Counted from the first letter of the stretch, positions 45,017-54,190 are shown. The stretch is 64,000 nucleotides of DNA from Berkiella sp964496435 (GCA_964496435.1 CAZBZP010000017.1:19426-83425), one strand, 5' to 3'. Program-made: numbers and translations. The notes: generated by a model from the sequence alone, not told the origin.

Positions 45017-46030
45017 CTACTTCACCGCATTCCATACAGCTTGCTTAGCCAATTCCCCTGCTTTTAAGCCTAAATAAAAACGTTTAGCATTTAAATCAGC
45101 TTCAATATGTTCGCTGGGCGCGAATAAATCACTTTCTTGGGTGCCAGTGCTAACGATATAAAGCACATCACCATCTAAGATAGTGGCATAGGGGTAAATT
45201 ACGTGTGAGAGCGCATGATGCACTTGACGGCCAATTTGCTGCAAATGACGAGGCCCCAGTTTTTCATTGATCACCACCAAAGTAAGGGTCGTGTTATTGG
45301 CACTAGGATTAAAGGGTTGTTGGGGTTGTTGTAGAAGTTGATCACTCTTTGCTAATAAGGCTTCTTTGCTTAATTTGCTGCCATGTAGCACTTCGCCTTT
45401 TGCATCTAAAATGACACCAACAGAATTAATGACGGTGAAAACGGCAATTTTCGTTTTACCAACTTGAGCAAAGGCACCCCCTTGCCCGGCCGGTGTGAAA
45501 CTATCGCCAAAAAGTTTTCCACTGGTGGCAGAAATACCAACACCATGGCGTCCTTGTGGAAACTCCCCTTTTTTTAAGGCATCAAAGGCTTTTTGACCCA
45601 GTGCTTTATCAGGATACGTGCGTGTTGTTCTTGGGGTAAAATCAAAAATAACAGCGCCTGAAATCAGCGGCATTTTGGCAAAATTCGTTTTATTTTCTTT
45701 GGCATATAAACTTGAAACCGCGCCAGCAATAGACTCCATCCCTAAAATGCCACCACCAGCAAAGGCAACACCATCAATATACGCTTCGCCCTGCTGCATT
45801 TTTTCTTGGGTAAAAAAGGTGCCTACTGAGCCACCGCGAATATCAACCGCTGCGCGCGCGCCTTGGGGAAAATAAAATAAGGTAAGACCTGTTGGCCCTT
45901 CAGGATTTTCAGCAACACCCACTTCAACATCAGGGAAGTCGAATTTTAAAATATTTTCAGGAGGTTGAGGTTTAGCGAATGTGGTGGTGCTTGCAAATAA
46001 AAACAAGGATAAGAATATTCTTTTCATCAT
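45017..46030 (-). CDS. P1/S58 family N-terminal-nucleophile peptidase, exported
   Basis: 337 residues with a signal peptide (KRIFLSLFLFASTTTFA). It matches the DmpA/NylC-like family: GPTGLTLFYFPQGARAAVDIRGGSVGT near the start, GGGILGMESIAGAVSSL, and VFTVINSVGVILD. The mature protein should self-cleave before Thr247 in SANN-TTLTLVVIN, making Thr the nucleophile, as in NylC (N266/T267, from memory). Members hydrolyse N-terminal amino acids or amides; the substrate is not readable. Its start is separated from the AmpG-like gene by a compound palindrome. Confidence 0.85.
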   Translation of the reverse strand: MMKRIFLSLFLFASTTTFAKPQPPENILKFDFPDVEVGVAENPEGPTGLTLFYFPQGARAAVDIRGGSVGTFFTQEKMQQGEAYIDGVAFAGGGILGMESIAGAVSSLYAKENKTNFAKMPLISGAVIFDFTPRTTRTYPDKALGQKAFDALKKGEFPQGRHGVGISATSGKLFGDSFTPAGQGGAFAQVGKTKIAVFTVINSVGVILDAKGEVLHGSKLSKEALLAKSDQLLQQPQQPFNPSANNTTLTLVVINEKLGPRHLQQIGRQVHHALSHVIYPYATILDGDVLYIVSTGTQESDLFAPSEHIEADLNAKRFYLGLKAGELAKQAVWNAVK

Positions 46031-46066
46031 TTACTACTTCTAGATATTAAAGATATTCCCTTCATT

Positions 46067-46138
46067 GTAGGGGCGGACTTCATGTCCGCCCTTAATAATT
46101 TTGCGCCAAGTATCGGGGGAACATGAAGTCCGCCCCTA
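46067..46138. repeat. Compound palindromic repeat, copy 2
   Basis: The left arm (46067-46091) is the same 25-base element as copy 1 except for the hairpin loop, which is TTCAT instead of TTTAT. The right arm (46115-46137) is a partial reverse complement with a few mismatches at its inner end, and it carries ATGAA, matching the altered loop. It begins about 13 bases after the AmpG-like stop on the minus strand, the same placement as copy 1 after pabB. Confidence 0.8.
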
Positions 46139-46149
46139 AAAAGATCCTA

Positions 46150-47466
46150 TCAAGCACTCGCTTTGGCTTCCTCTACCCCAGAGTGAATCGACTCATCTTG
46201 GTTTGATTCATACTGGTTAATGGTTTGTCGCAATAATACCAGCAAAACCAATCCCGGCACAGCAAAAACCACTGTCCATAGATAAAATTCTGCCCAACCT
46301 ACTGCTTCAACCATATAACCCGCAGCAGGCCCTACAAATACGCGGCCGACGGCGGCTAATGCGCTAATTAAAGCAAATTGGGTTGCTGTATAACGTGGAT
46401 TGCATAAGCTCATCACAAAGGCCATAAAAGCAGCTGTTCCTAAGCCACCCCCAAAATTTTCTAAGCATACCGTGAGAACCAGCATGCCTGTATTGGGCCC
46501 CATTTGCGCTAAAGCATAGAATAATAAATTTGTTAACGCCTGGATAATACCAAATGCAAATAAAGAGCGGTAAAGCCCCATACGCACCATCATCACGCCG
46601 CCCACAAAAACACCAAATAAAGTAGAAATTAAGCCGCCTGTTTTATTGATGAGCCCTACTTCTTTTAACGTAAAACCGACACCCTTAAGCAAAAAGGTTG
46701 TGGTTAAGGTGCTCGCAAAAGCATCCCCCAATTTATAAAGTATGACAAAAGCCAATAAAGCCAGCGCATGACTAACAGAGAAGAATAAGCTGCCTTTTTT
46801 GCGCGTTAAAAATTCCTTGAAAGGCTCGATGCAAGCCGCAGCAAAAGAAGGTGGTGTTTGACGATAACTGATGGGTTCTTTTGCCCACAGTGTGGCAAAA
46901 ATACCAATACCCATTAAACCTGCCATTAAGATATAGGTAAATGAGAAACCCACATAATCAGCAAGAATAAGTGTTAAGCCGCCAGAAACAAGCATGGCGA
47001 TCCGGTAACCGCTGACAGCCATGGATGTCCCCATCCCTCTTTCTTCTGGCGTCAATAGTTCTGTACGATAGGCATCAATGGCAATATCTTGTGTGGCCGA
47101 TAGAAAAGCCAAACACAAAGCCAAGAATGCTAATTGAAAGGGTTCTGCACTGGGGCTGAGCATAGACATAGCCAGTAGCACGGCAATTAATGCAATTTGT
47201 GTTGCCAACATCCAACCGCGTCTTAAACCTAAAAAAGGAAGACGATATTTATCCATTAAGGGCGCCCACAGAAATTTATACACATAGGGTTGCCCAACCA
47301 GGGCTAAAAATCCTATGGTAACAACATCGACATTATCCATGGCAAACCATGCTTGAAGCGCAGTACTGCTTAAGCCCAAAGGGAGACCCGAGACAAATCC
47401 AAGCAATAAAATTAAAAGCATACGTTTTTGCAGTAATAATTTTAGCCAAGCGGGTTTTTTAATCAT
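46150..47466 (-). CDS. AmpG-like MFS permease
   Basis: 438 residues, about twelve membrane helices. The N-terminal LLLGFVSGLPLGLSSTALQAWF, followed by KFLWAPLMDKY and SATQDIAIDAYRTELL, matches AmpG, which imports anhydromuropeptides for peptidoglycan recycling. Family members with other substrates exist, so the specificity is probable, not certain. The ATG complement is at 47464-47466, directly abutting the ATG of the divergent PAP2 gene at 47467, and no clear ribosome site is present. Confidence 0.85.
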   Translation of the reverse strand: MIKKPAWLKLLLQKRMLLILLLGFVSGLPLGLSSTALQAWFAMDNVDVVTIGFLALVGQPYVYKFLWAPLMDKYRLPFLGLRRGWMLATQIALIAVLLAMSMLSPSAEPFQLAFLALCLAFLSATQDIAIDAYRTELLTPEERGMGTSMAVSGYRIAMLVSGGLTLILADYVGFSFTYILMAGLMGIGIFATLWAKEPISYRQTPPSFAAACIEPFKEFLTRKKGSLFFSVSHALALLAFVILYKLGDAFASTLTTTFLLKGVGFTLKEVGLINKTGGLISTLFGVFVGGVMMVRMGLYRSLFAFGIIQALTNLLFYALAQMGPNTGMLVLTVCLENFGGGLGTAAFMAFVMSLCNPRYTATQFALISALAAVGRVFVGPAAGYMVEAVGWAEFYLWTVVFAVPGLVLLVLLRQTINQYESNQDESIHSGVEEAKASA

Positions 47467-48276
47467 ATGTTGAATAACTTACTCAATTTAGGTTTTAAGT
47501 GCAGCTTAATCCTCATTCTACTCATAGTACCCATAATGTCCAAAGCAATTGAGGCAACTGATGGGTTTATTACACAATTAAGCTGTGATTTCAGAAATTT
47601 CTATAGCCTTCATGGTATAACACACCGCGCTACGGGCTTTGGCCTGGGTGGTCTTTGGGCCAACACCAGTATGGATCCTGAATTTAGAATACTATGGCAA
47701 GAACATATTAGAAGTGATTTTACGAATAGGCTTTCTTCAGAAATGGATGACTATAGTAAGATAGCAAAATATCCCGTTGCTCTCCCCTTTTATATAACAA
47801 CCTTATGGATAAGCAATAAAGCTATTACCTTAATGCCTTCTAATAGTTTAAGTTTATGGGCAAATCATAGCTTACGCACTTTAATTCTGGGCGCACCCGA
47901 GCAAGCTTTATTCACACATTTATTAGGCAGTGGTCGTCCGCAATCAGAACAACATGCATGGGATTTGTTTAAATATCACCGCGCAGTAAGTGGCCATGCT
48001 TTTTATGGGGCTATTCCTTTGTTGAATATCGCCAAGCAAGCAGACAATACATTGTTGAAGGGCACTTTTTATCTGTTATCTACCTTCCCAGCAATAGCGA
48101 GAATTAATGATGACAAACATTTTCTCTCACAAGCTTGGCTAGGTTGGTGGCTTGCTTTATGTGCTACACAAACGGTGTGGGAAAGAGAGGTAGTTAGTAA
48201 AAAACCACAGAATATATCTTTAAAAATGCAGCCTATCTCACATGGAATATATTTAGGCTTGGCAAAAGATTTTTGA
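47467..48276 (+). CDS. PAP2-family membrane-associated phosphatase
   Basis: 269 residues with an N-terminal signal or anchor (FKCSLILILLIVPIMSKA). The three PAP2 motifs are recognisable though relaxed: SGRPQSE, YHRAVSGHAFYGAIPLL (SGH core) and ARINDDKHFLSQAWLGWWLAL (R-x5-H core with DKHF). Such enzymes dephosphorylate lipid phosphates such as undecaprenyl or phosphatidylglycerol phosphate on the periplasmic side. The ATG touches the start codon of the divergent AmpG-like gene and lacks a Shine-Dalgarno site. Confidence 0.8.
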   Translation: MLNNLLNLGFKCSLILILLIVPIMSKAIEATDGFITQLSCDFRNFYSLHGITHRATGFGLGGLWANTSMDPEFRILWQEHIRSDFTNRLSSEMDDYSKIAKYPVALPFYITTLWISNKAITLMPSNSLSLWANHSLRTLILGAPEQALFTHLLGSGRPQSEQHAWDLFKYHRAVSGHAFYGAIPLLNIAKQADNTLLKGTFYLLSTFPAIARINDDKHFLSQAWLGWWLALCATQTVWEREVVSKKPQNISLKMQPISHGIYLGLAKDF

Positions 48277-48324
48277 TATATTAAGGTGCTCTTAATCCCT
48301 TGTTCTAATTAAAAGGATATATCA

Positions 48325-49107
48325 ATGAAAGGTGCACTGCTTAGTCTTGCTACTGCAAGTATGTTTCTGTTAGCTCAAGGCGCTTTTGCTGATGCAAACA
48401 AAGCTACTCAACTTAAAGATAAAAAAGATAAAATCAGCTACAGCATCGGTGTTGATGTTGGCAAAAGCATCATGAAACAAAAAATTGAACTGAATCCAGA
48501 ACCCTTTTTAGCTGGTTTCAAAGATGGTCAAGCTGACAAGCCTACCTTAATGACCGAAGATGAAATCCGCCAAACATTAATGGCATTACAAACTGAAATG
48601 TTGGAAAAACAAAAAACAGAAATGAAAGAACAAGCTTCTAAAAATCTTTCCGCAGGTCAAAAATTCCTAGACGATAACAAAAAGAAAAAAGATGTTGTGA
48701 CCCTGCCTAGCGGTTTGCAATATCGCATTATCAAAGAAGGTAAAGGCGATTCTCCAAAAGCGACTGATGTTGTAACAACACACTATCGTGGTAAGTTAAT
48801 CGACGGCACTGAATTTGATAATTCTTACAATCGCGGCGAACCCGTTAAGTTTGCTGTAAATGGCGTTATCCCTGGTTGGACAGAAGCTTTACAATTAATG
48901 AAACCAGGTGCTAAGTGGGAACTCTTCATTCCTTCAAAATTAGCTTATGGCGAAAATGGCGTTGGTCAAATCATTGGACCAAATTCAACATTGGTATTTG
49001 AAGTTGAATTGCTCACCGTTGAAAAGCCAAACGACAAGCAAAATGCTGACAAAGAAGAAAAATCTGAGAAGCATTCCAAGACTTCAAGCAAGAGCAAGAA
49101 AGGCTAA
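48325..49107 (+). CDS. mip: Mip-like FKBP-type peptidyl-prolyl isomerase, exported
   Basis: 260 residues. A signal peptide (LLSLATASMFLLAQGAFA) leads to an N-terminal helical dimerisation domain of FkpA/Mip type (DKISYSIGVDVGKSIMKQK, ELNPEPFLAGFKDGQ). A long helix follows, then the FKBP domain from about residue 130: LPSGLQYRIIKEGKGDSPK, YRGKLIDGTEFDNSY, VIPGWTEALQLMKPGAKWELFIPSKLAYGENG and NSTLVFEVELL. The C-terminal tail is unusually long, lysine/serine-rich and charged. AAAAGGATAT precedes the ATG. In Legionella, Mip promotes host infection; here that role is inferred from homology. Confidence 0.93.
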   Translation: MKGALLSLATASMFLLAQGAFADANKATQLKDKKDKISYSIGVDVGKSIMKQKIELNPEPFLAGFKDGQADKPTLMTEDEIRQTLMALQTEMLEKQKTEMKEQASKNLSAGQKFLDDNKKKKDVVTLPSGLQYRIIKEGKGDSPKATDVVTTHYRGKLIDGTEFDNSYNRGEPVKFAVNGVIPGWTEALQLMKPGAKWELFIPSKLAYGENGVGQIIGPNSTLVFEVELLTVEKPNDKQNADKEEKSEKHSKTSSKSKKG

Positions 49108-49351
49108 TTCGCCTATACGCGTAGCGTAGAGACGAATTAATCCCGCCGTAGGCTTTGCGAAGGCGGATAAAGAAACAAAAAAGCCCTCAGTTGGTAACAG
49201 CTGAGGGCTTTTTTTTTGTGCCTTCGAAGCGTTGGCAGACGATGGCGGATGGCCTGCCCTACGAAGCTTCATGCGTAGTGGGGTCCGTCTTCGCCTAAAA
49301 GGCTACGCCGGACGACTAATAAATGAAAGTTACGCTTTCATTTATTAGTCG
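49108..49351. repeat. Cluster of GC-rich palindromes between mip and the chalcone-isomerase-like gene
   Basis: Several imperfect hairpins lie side by side: AATTCG/CGAATT around TACGCGTAGCGTA, CCGCC/GGCGG, GTCCG..GCCT/AGGC..CGGAC, and a perfect 17-bp inverted repeat at 49313-49329/49335-49351 (CGACTAATAAATGAAAG arms). The last one includes the final codons and stop of the minus-strand gene. The block is GC-rich against an AT-rich background and surrounds the mip terminator, suggesting accumulation of small mobile palindromic elements. Confidence 0.6.
49182..49217 (+). terminator. Rho-independent terminator of mip
   Basis: Stem AGCCCTCAG / CTGAGGGCT with a 10-base loop, preceded by an A-run and followed by a run of nine T. 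This is the clearest intrinsic terminator of the window, 75 bases after the mip stop. Confidence 0.92.
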
Positions 49352-49931
49352 GAAAATTCAAAATAGCTCTTTTAAATCCTCTGCTTGGCGGATAAGGCCC
49401 AACCCACGTTCGCAGTAGCATATTAAAAAATGATTTTGCATGCGGCCAATGCTGCACCATCTCTGCATTGATCATCATCGCTAAGCCATTATTGGGGGAA
49501 TAATAAAATGCCAAGGTATCCCCTGCATTGAAATTACGATTCAATGCTTGTTTTAGCTCTACAATTCTTGCAACCAATTGCTTATTTTCCGAATCAGAGT
49601 TGTTGACTGAAATGGATTCAGTCAGCATTGTGATGAGCATTTGCGCTGAAATGTCATCTTGCACAAAATAGTACAACATGGCCATGGGCTGATCATTCAC
49701 CAATAGCATCTCTGCTCTTTTTTCATTTCTTATTGTGTAAAGTGCAGCAACATAGGCTTGCTCACCCCAATTTGAGACAACTGCATGACCATTTAAGTCT
49801 AATTTTTCATTGCTGGTAGGAAGGGTTATTTGATAGGCCAAAGATACCCCTAAAACTTCTTTATTATTTTTGGCTATCAATGCCTGACTCGTCACTAAAC
49901 AAAATAGCAAAACAAAGATTTTGTTAATCAC
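49338..49931 (-). CDS. Exported chalcone-isomerase-like protein
   Basis: 197 residues from a GTG at 49931, chosen because it yields a clean signal peptide (INKIFVLLFCLVTSQALIA) and overlaps the antiporter stop by eight bases. Longer in-frame extensions reach deep into that gene. The pattern matches the bacterial chalcone-isomerase-like family: KLDLNGHAVVSNWGEQAYVAALYTIR, MAMLYYFVQDDISAQML, NFNAGDTLAFYYSPNNGLAMMINAE and FFNMLLRTWVGPYPPSRGFKRAIL. Bacterial members lack known enzymatic activity. The last codons form part of a 17-bp inverted repeat. Confidence 0.8.
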   Translation of the reverse strand: MINKIFVLLFCLVTSQALIAKNNKEVLGVSLAYQITLPTSNEKLDLNGHAVVSNWGEQAYVAALYTIRNEKRAEMLLVNDQPMAMLYYFVQDDISAQMLITMLTESISVNNSDSENKQLVARIVELKQALNRNFNAGDTLAFYYSPNNGLAMMINAEMVQHWPHAKSFFNMLLRTWVGPYPPSRGFKRAILNFPTNK

Positions 49932-51093
49932 GGCGTAACTTATCTGAGGTTGCAATAGGCGTGGGGTAACGATTGACAATCCAATAAGATGAAACAATAA
50001 AGGTCAAAATAGTGGCTACTTGTATTAGGGAATTGGCTGATTGGCTGATAAGACCATTTTTTTCAGCCGTATATCCCACTAATAATGAAAACTCTGAAAT
50101 TTGACCAATACGCACCCCTACTTCCCAAGCTGAATTCTTATTGGGTGCAATTTTGCCTAGTAAAGGCCTAAAGACCAGCGGCTTGGCAACTAACATGACA
50201 AGCGCTAAAAGGAGTGATAGCTCCCAAATCTCAGATAATTTAGCAATGTCCAATTTCGCGCCCAAGGAGAAGAAGAAGAGAATGAGAAAGAAATCTCTCA
50301 AGGGACGTAAGCTTTCTGCAATAAATCGCGACACTGGACTTTGTGCGATAGAGATCCCGGCAATAAAAGCGCCAACTTCAAAAGACAGCTTCATGAACTC
50401 GGCCAATTGACCAATACCTAAGCACCAACCAATAGAAACCAAAAACATAAATTCATGAATACGGCTAAAACGCTTTAATAACTTAATAAGCACAAAGCGC
50501 TCTACTAAAAAGGCAAAAATAAATAGCGCAGGCAAAGCAAGCGCAACGCGGCCTAACTCAGCGAGTTTTAATCCGCCCTCATTATTGCCTGCATGTAATA
50601 ATAACAAAGTAAAAATAGCGATAATGTCTTGTAGTAATAAGATACTGATAACAATCTCACCAGTTCTTTGATGGTGCAAAACCGTTGTAGGCAATAATTT
50701 TAAACCAATGATGGTACTTGAAAACATCATGGCAGCCCCGATAATGACTGCATCCATTGTTGGATAATCGGCAACAATGGCAATGGAATAACCTAACAGG
50801 GCGAAAATAAAAGAACTCGCTAAAGTGATAATTGTTGTTTCTCGAAGCAGCTTAATAAGATTTTGTGGTTGCAAATTCAACCCTAAGAGAAATAACAAAA
50901 AGATAATGCCGATATCACCGATATCCTTGAGGATGATAGGATCGGCAATCAGCCCTACACCACCAGGACCAATCAAGATACCTAAAATTATATAGGCAAC
51001 CAACAACGACTGGCGCGTATAGAGCGCTAATGTGGCGAGAATGGCGGCACCGCAAAAAATTAAAAAGATAGAAAAGATAATTTCATTATGCAT
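49924..51093 (-). CDS. CPA2-family cation:proton antiporter
   Basis: 389 residues, about twelve membrane helices, with the monovalent cation:proton antiporter-2 pattern: YTRQSLLVAYIILGILIGPGGVGLI, GIIFLLFLLGLNLQP, MMFSSTIIGLKLLPTT and LKLSFEVGAFIAGISIAQSP. It resembles the membrane domain of KefB/KefC/YbaL but lacks the C-terminal RCK/TrkA-N nucleotide-binding domain, so gating differs from Kef systems. It is coupled to the chalcone-isomerase-like gene downstream. No clear ribosome site precedes its ATG. Confidence 0.88.
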   Translation of the reverse strand: MHNEIIFSIFLIFCGAAILATLALYTRQSLLVAYIILGILIGPGGVGLIADPIILKDIGDIGIIFLLFLLGLNLQPQNLIKLLRETTIITLASSFIFALLGYSIAIVADYPTMDAVIIGAAMMFSSTIIGLKLLPTTVLHHQRTGEIVISILLLQDIIAIFTLLLLHAGNNEGGLKLAELGRVALALPALFIFAFLVERFVLIKLLKRFSRIHEFMFLVSIGWCLGIGQLAEFMKLSFEVGAFIAGISIAQSPVSRFIAESLRPLRDFFLILFFFSLGAKLDIAKLSEIWELSLLLALVMLVAKPLVFRPLLGKIAPNKNSAWEVGVRIGQISEFSLLVGYTAEKNGLISQSANSLIQVATILTFIVSSYWIVNRYPTPIATSDKLRRD

Positions 51094-51154
51094 TCGAGTT
51101 GAGGATTGCTATAAATTATTAATGTAAAACATATATTAGTGTATTCTGAGAATT

Positions 51155-52693
51155 ATGACAAAGAACCAAGATAACTCTCTTAGCAAAAAACTCGAGCAAG
51201 GGTTTGCCTTACAACAAAACAACCAGCTCGATGATGCTGAAATCATTTTTAAAGAAGTCCTTGTGGCAGCACCTTTGCAAGCTGATGCGCTACATGGCCT
51301 TGGCATGGTCTATGCGCAAAGACGCCTTTTTCCTAAAGCGATTGAATATTTAAGTCAAGCACTTCAACAAGCGCCTCATGTTGCAGAGTTTCACAATAAT
51401 TTAGGCAATGCCTATCAAGCAACGGGGAATGTTGACGCGGCATTGCGCCATTATCATGAAGCTTTACGACTCAAAGGTTCTTATGCCCAAGCCTTAAATA
51501 ATTTGGGAACACTACTTTATCGCTTGGGAAAATTTGATGAGGCGGCAACTTACTTTCAAAAGTCACTTCGTATAGATCCCAATGCTGTAGATACCCATTA
51601 CAATATCGCCAACAGTTATATCCAACTAGATAGATTGCTTGATGCTGTGCCCCATTATGAACAAGTACTGAAACTACGCCCCGATCATTTAGGGGCTTTA
51701 CATAATTTAGGCATAACGCTGTGTGGCTTAAAACGTTTTGAACAAGCAGAGCCGCTTTTAGCAACGGTCACCATCAAAGAGCCCACTAATATCGATGCCT
51801 GGTTTCATTTGGGGGTTATTTATAGTGGACTGGCTCAAGCAACTGAAGCTATTGAGTGCTATGAAAAAGTATTAAGCCTTAATCCTCAACACGCGCATAG
51901 CCATCATAATCTTGCGACTGTTTTCTTACATCAAGGCAAAAAGGATCAAGCGCTAGCGCATTATCAGCGCGCCTATGAGCTAGAACCCGGAAATAAAACT
52001 GCAGAACATATGATTGGCGCCTTAAGCAATAAAACCTTAGACAAAGGTGCACCAGTAGAATACACCCGCGCTTTATTTGATCAATACGCTTATAGTTATG
52101 ACAAACAAGTCAAAGAAAAACTGAAATATCAAGTACCGCAACTTTTAAGAGAAGCTGTCGGTCCTTTTGTTAGCGCGGGGCTATCTGTTGATATTTTAGA
52201 CCTAGGCTGTGGTACAGGATTATGCGCCCCGCTATTTGCCGATATAGTTGGTAAAATGGTGGGTATTGATGTTTCTGCCAACATGATAGAAGTAGCGCGC
52301 TCCTTAGGCGGCTATGACAAATTGTTTGTCATGGATATCATGAGCTACCTTCATAATCACTTTAATGAATTTGATTTAATCATTTTAGCGGATGTCCTTG
52401 TCTATTTTGGTAGTTTAGAAGAAATACTCAAGGCCTGTACCAAAACCCTAAGAACAAAAGGTTTATGCTGCTTCTCGGTTGAGAATTTAACACTTGAAGA
52501 GAAGAACCAAGACACACATCATCCTGATTTCCAACTACGCAGCACCGGTCGCTATGCACATGCGTCTGATTATATTCAGCGTTTATGCAATGAACTTTCT
52601 TTTGAAATTTTGGTTGAGAAGACCGAAACCATCCGTTACCAAGAAGATAATCCGGTAATAGGTAATATCTATGTGCTAAAAAAGAAAATGTAG
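51155..52693 (+). CDS. TPR protein with C-terminal SAM-dependent methyltransferase domain
   Basis: 512 residues. About eight tetratricopeptide repeats fill residues 8-285 (for example DALHGLGMVYAQRRLFPKAIEYLSQAL, FHNNLGNAYQATGNVDAALRHYHEAL, and THYNIANSYIQLDRLLDAVPHYEQVL). From about residue 320 a class I methyltransferase follows: SAM motif VDILDLGCGTGLCAPLF, GIDVSANMIEVAR, and DLIILADVLVYFGSLEEIL. No signal peptide. This TPR-methyltransferase layout is widespread but of mostly unknown substrate; the TPRs probably recruit the protein to be modified. Confidence 0.88.
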   Translation: MTKNQDNSLSKKLEQGFALQQNNQLDDAEIIFKEVLVAAPLQADALHGLGMVYAQRRLFPKAIEYLSQALQQAPHVAEFHNNLGNAYQATGNVDAALRHYHEALRLKGSYAQALNNLGTLLYRLGKFDEAATYFQKSLRIDPNAVDTHYNIANSYIQLDRLLDAVPHYEQVLKLRPDHLGALHNLGITLCGLKRFEQAEPLLATVTIKEPTNIDAWFHLGVIYSGLAQATEAIECYEKVLSLNPQHAHSHHNLATVFLHQGKKDQALAHYQRAYELEPGNKTAEHMIGALSNKTLDKGAPVEYTRALFDQYAYSYDKQVKEKLKYQVPQLLREAVGPFVSAGLSVDILDLGCGTGLCAPLFADIVGKMVGIDVSANMIEVARSLGGYDKLFVMDIMSYLHNHFNEFDLIILADVLVYFGSLEEILKACTKTLRTKGLCCFSVENLTLEEKNQDTHHPDFQLRSTGRYAHASDYIQRLCNELSFEILVEKTETIRYQEDNPVIGNIYVLKKKM

Positions 52694-52816
52694 GTACACC
52701 CTAATTTTTGGCAATTATAATATACTATTTAAATACATACCGATTAGCAGTCACATGGCTTTGAATATAGGCACAGCGCCTATACTCATCGCAGAAGGAA
52801 GTATAAGGGGCTTTAT

Positions 52817-53401
52817 ATGCACATGTCTTCTATTACAAGCTACGTCTTGATGGGCATTGGCGCCTTCCTGTTAATTTATCTAATCGTTTTATTTAATAAT
52901 TTGGTTTCTCTGAAAAATAACGCAAAAAAAGCCTGGGCAAATATCGATGTGCTGTTAAAACAACGCCATGATGAGCTTCCCAAACTGATTGAAACCTGTA
53001 AACAATACATGCAATATGAAAAAGATACCCTAGAGAAAATCACGCTTGCAAGGCAAAAGGCGGTGCAAGCACGTCAAAGTGGTGATGTTGCTGCCATGGG
53101 GCCCGCTGAAGCCTTCTTAAAAGGGACTTTGGGCAATCTTTTTGCCTTAGCTGAAAACTATCCAGACTTGAAAACCAATCAAACATTTGTGCACCTTCAA
53201 TCACGGATCTCTGGTTTAGAAAATGCCATCGCAGACAGAAGAGAACTTTATAATGAAAGCGTGACACTGAATAATATCCGCATCGAACAATTTCCCGATA
53301 TAATTGTCGCTAAATTGTTTGGTTTTAAACATTTCCAAACCTTAGAATTTGCCAGCAATGAACTTGGCGACGTTGATGTTAATGCACAATTTAAAAGTTA
53401 A
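52817..53401 (+). CDS. lemA: LemA family protein
   Basis: 194 residues. One N-terminal membrane helix (ITSYVLMGIGAFLLIYLIVLFNNLV) is followed by the LemA core: LKNNAKKAWANIDVLLKQRHDELPKLIETCKQYMQYEKDTLEKIT, the ENYPDLKTNQTFVHLQ segment, and LYNESVTLNNIRIEQFPDIIVAKLFGF. LemA is an inner-membrane coiled-coil protein of uncertain function. AAGGGG precedes the ATG. It is followed six bases later by a GIDE-domain gene, a common pairing. Confidence 0.92.
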   Translation: MHMSSITSYVLMGIGAFLLIYLIVLFNNLVSLKNNAKKAWANIDVLLKQRHDELPKLIETCKQYMQYEKDTLEKITLARQKAVQARQSGDVAAMGPAEAFLKGTLGNLFALAENYPDLKTNQTFVHLQSRISGLENAIADRRELYNESVTLNNIRIEQFPDIIVAKLFGFKHFQTLEFASNELGDVDVNAQFKS

Positions 53402-53407
53402 TATCAA

Positions 53408-54190
53408 ATGTACGGCTATAAATTCCAGTATTATTTAAACCAATTTATCGCTTTAAGGGGAGAGGCGCTTAAATCCATTCCTGAATATGCATTCTTTGTT
53501 ATTCTAGGATTTTTTATTTTGTTTGGTGCTTACTTTTTCTTGCAATGGTATAAATATTTTAAACTTGCCAGAAATATAGAAGACACGCCCAGAGCGAAGA
53601 TCCGTTCTGCTGCGCAAGGCTATGTAGAAATTGAAGGCAAGCAAAAGGCACTTTCTCATCACCCCATTATTGCCCCGCTCTCACGACTACCCTGCACTTG
53701 GTATCGCTACACCATAGATCAAACGGTTCGCAAAAGATGGTATCGTTTGGAACAAGCTGAATCAACCCATGCTTTTGTAATCTATGATGAAACGGGTGAG
53801 AGCGTGATAGAACCCTTAGGCGCAAAAGTAACCTGTGCCTTAAAAGACACCTGGCATGGCTTTAGCAAATATCCCAATGGCAAACCAAGCAATATCTTTA
53901 TGCGACTTATTTCACTATTTGGTAGCTATCAATATACCGAATGGCGCATGGAAGAAGGGATGTATCTTTATGCCGCTGGTAATTTTGCAACACGCCATGA
54001 CGATCAAACCAATCAGTCATATAACACCATCAGCAAAACAGGTTTAGATAAAAAATCTCCCTTTTTATTGTCTTCTCTGAGTCAAGCCAAGTTGATACAA
54101 AGCTATAAATTAGCCGCTTTTGCCTTTTTAGTAGGCTATGTGATTTTTGTGTTTATTATTGGTTGGATGATAGTAGGCCGCTATTTTTAA
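53408..54190 (+). CDS. GIDE-domain membrane protein
   Basis: 260 residues with a membrane helix near residues 28-46 and another near the C-terminus (LAAFAFLVGYVIFVFIIGWMIV). The central part matches the GIDE domain shared with mitochondrial E3 ligase MUL1: ARNIEDTPRAKIRSAAQGYVEIEGKQKA, HHPIIAPLSRLPCTWYRYTIDQ and FVIYDETGESVIEPLGAKV. No RING finger is present. Cotranscribed with lemA; the function of the pair in bacteria is unclear. Confidence 0.85.
   Translation: MYGYKFQYYLNQFIALRGEALKSIPEYAFFVILGFFILFGAYFFLQWYKYFKLARNIEDTPRAKIRSAAQGYVEIEGKQKALSHHPIIAPLSRLPCTWYRYTIDQTVRKRWYRLEQAESTHAFVIYDETGESVIEPLGAKVTCALKDTWHGFSKYPNGKPSNIFMRLISLFGSYQYTEWRMEEGMYLYAAGNFATRHDDQTNQSYNTISKTGLDKKSPFLLSSLSQAKLIQSYKLAAFAFLVGYVIFVFIIGWMIVGRYF

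Noticed and set aside
49932..49997. An N-terminal extension of the chalcone-isomerase-like protein
   Set aside because: It reads into the antiporter coding sequence and would bury the signal peptide.
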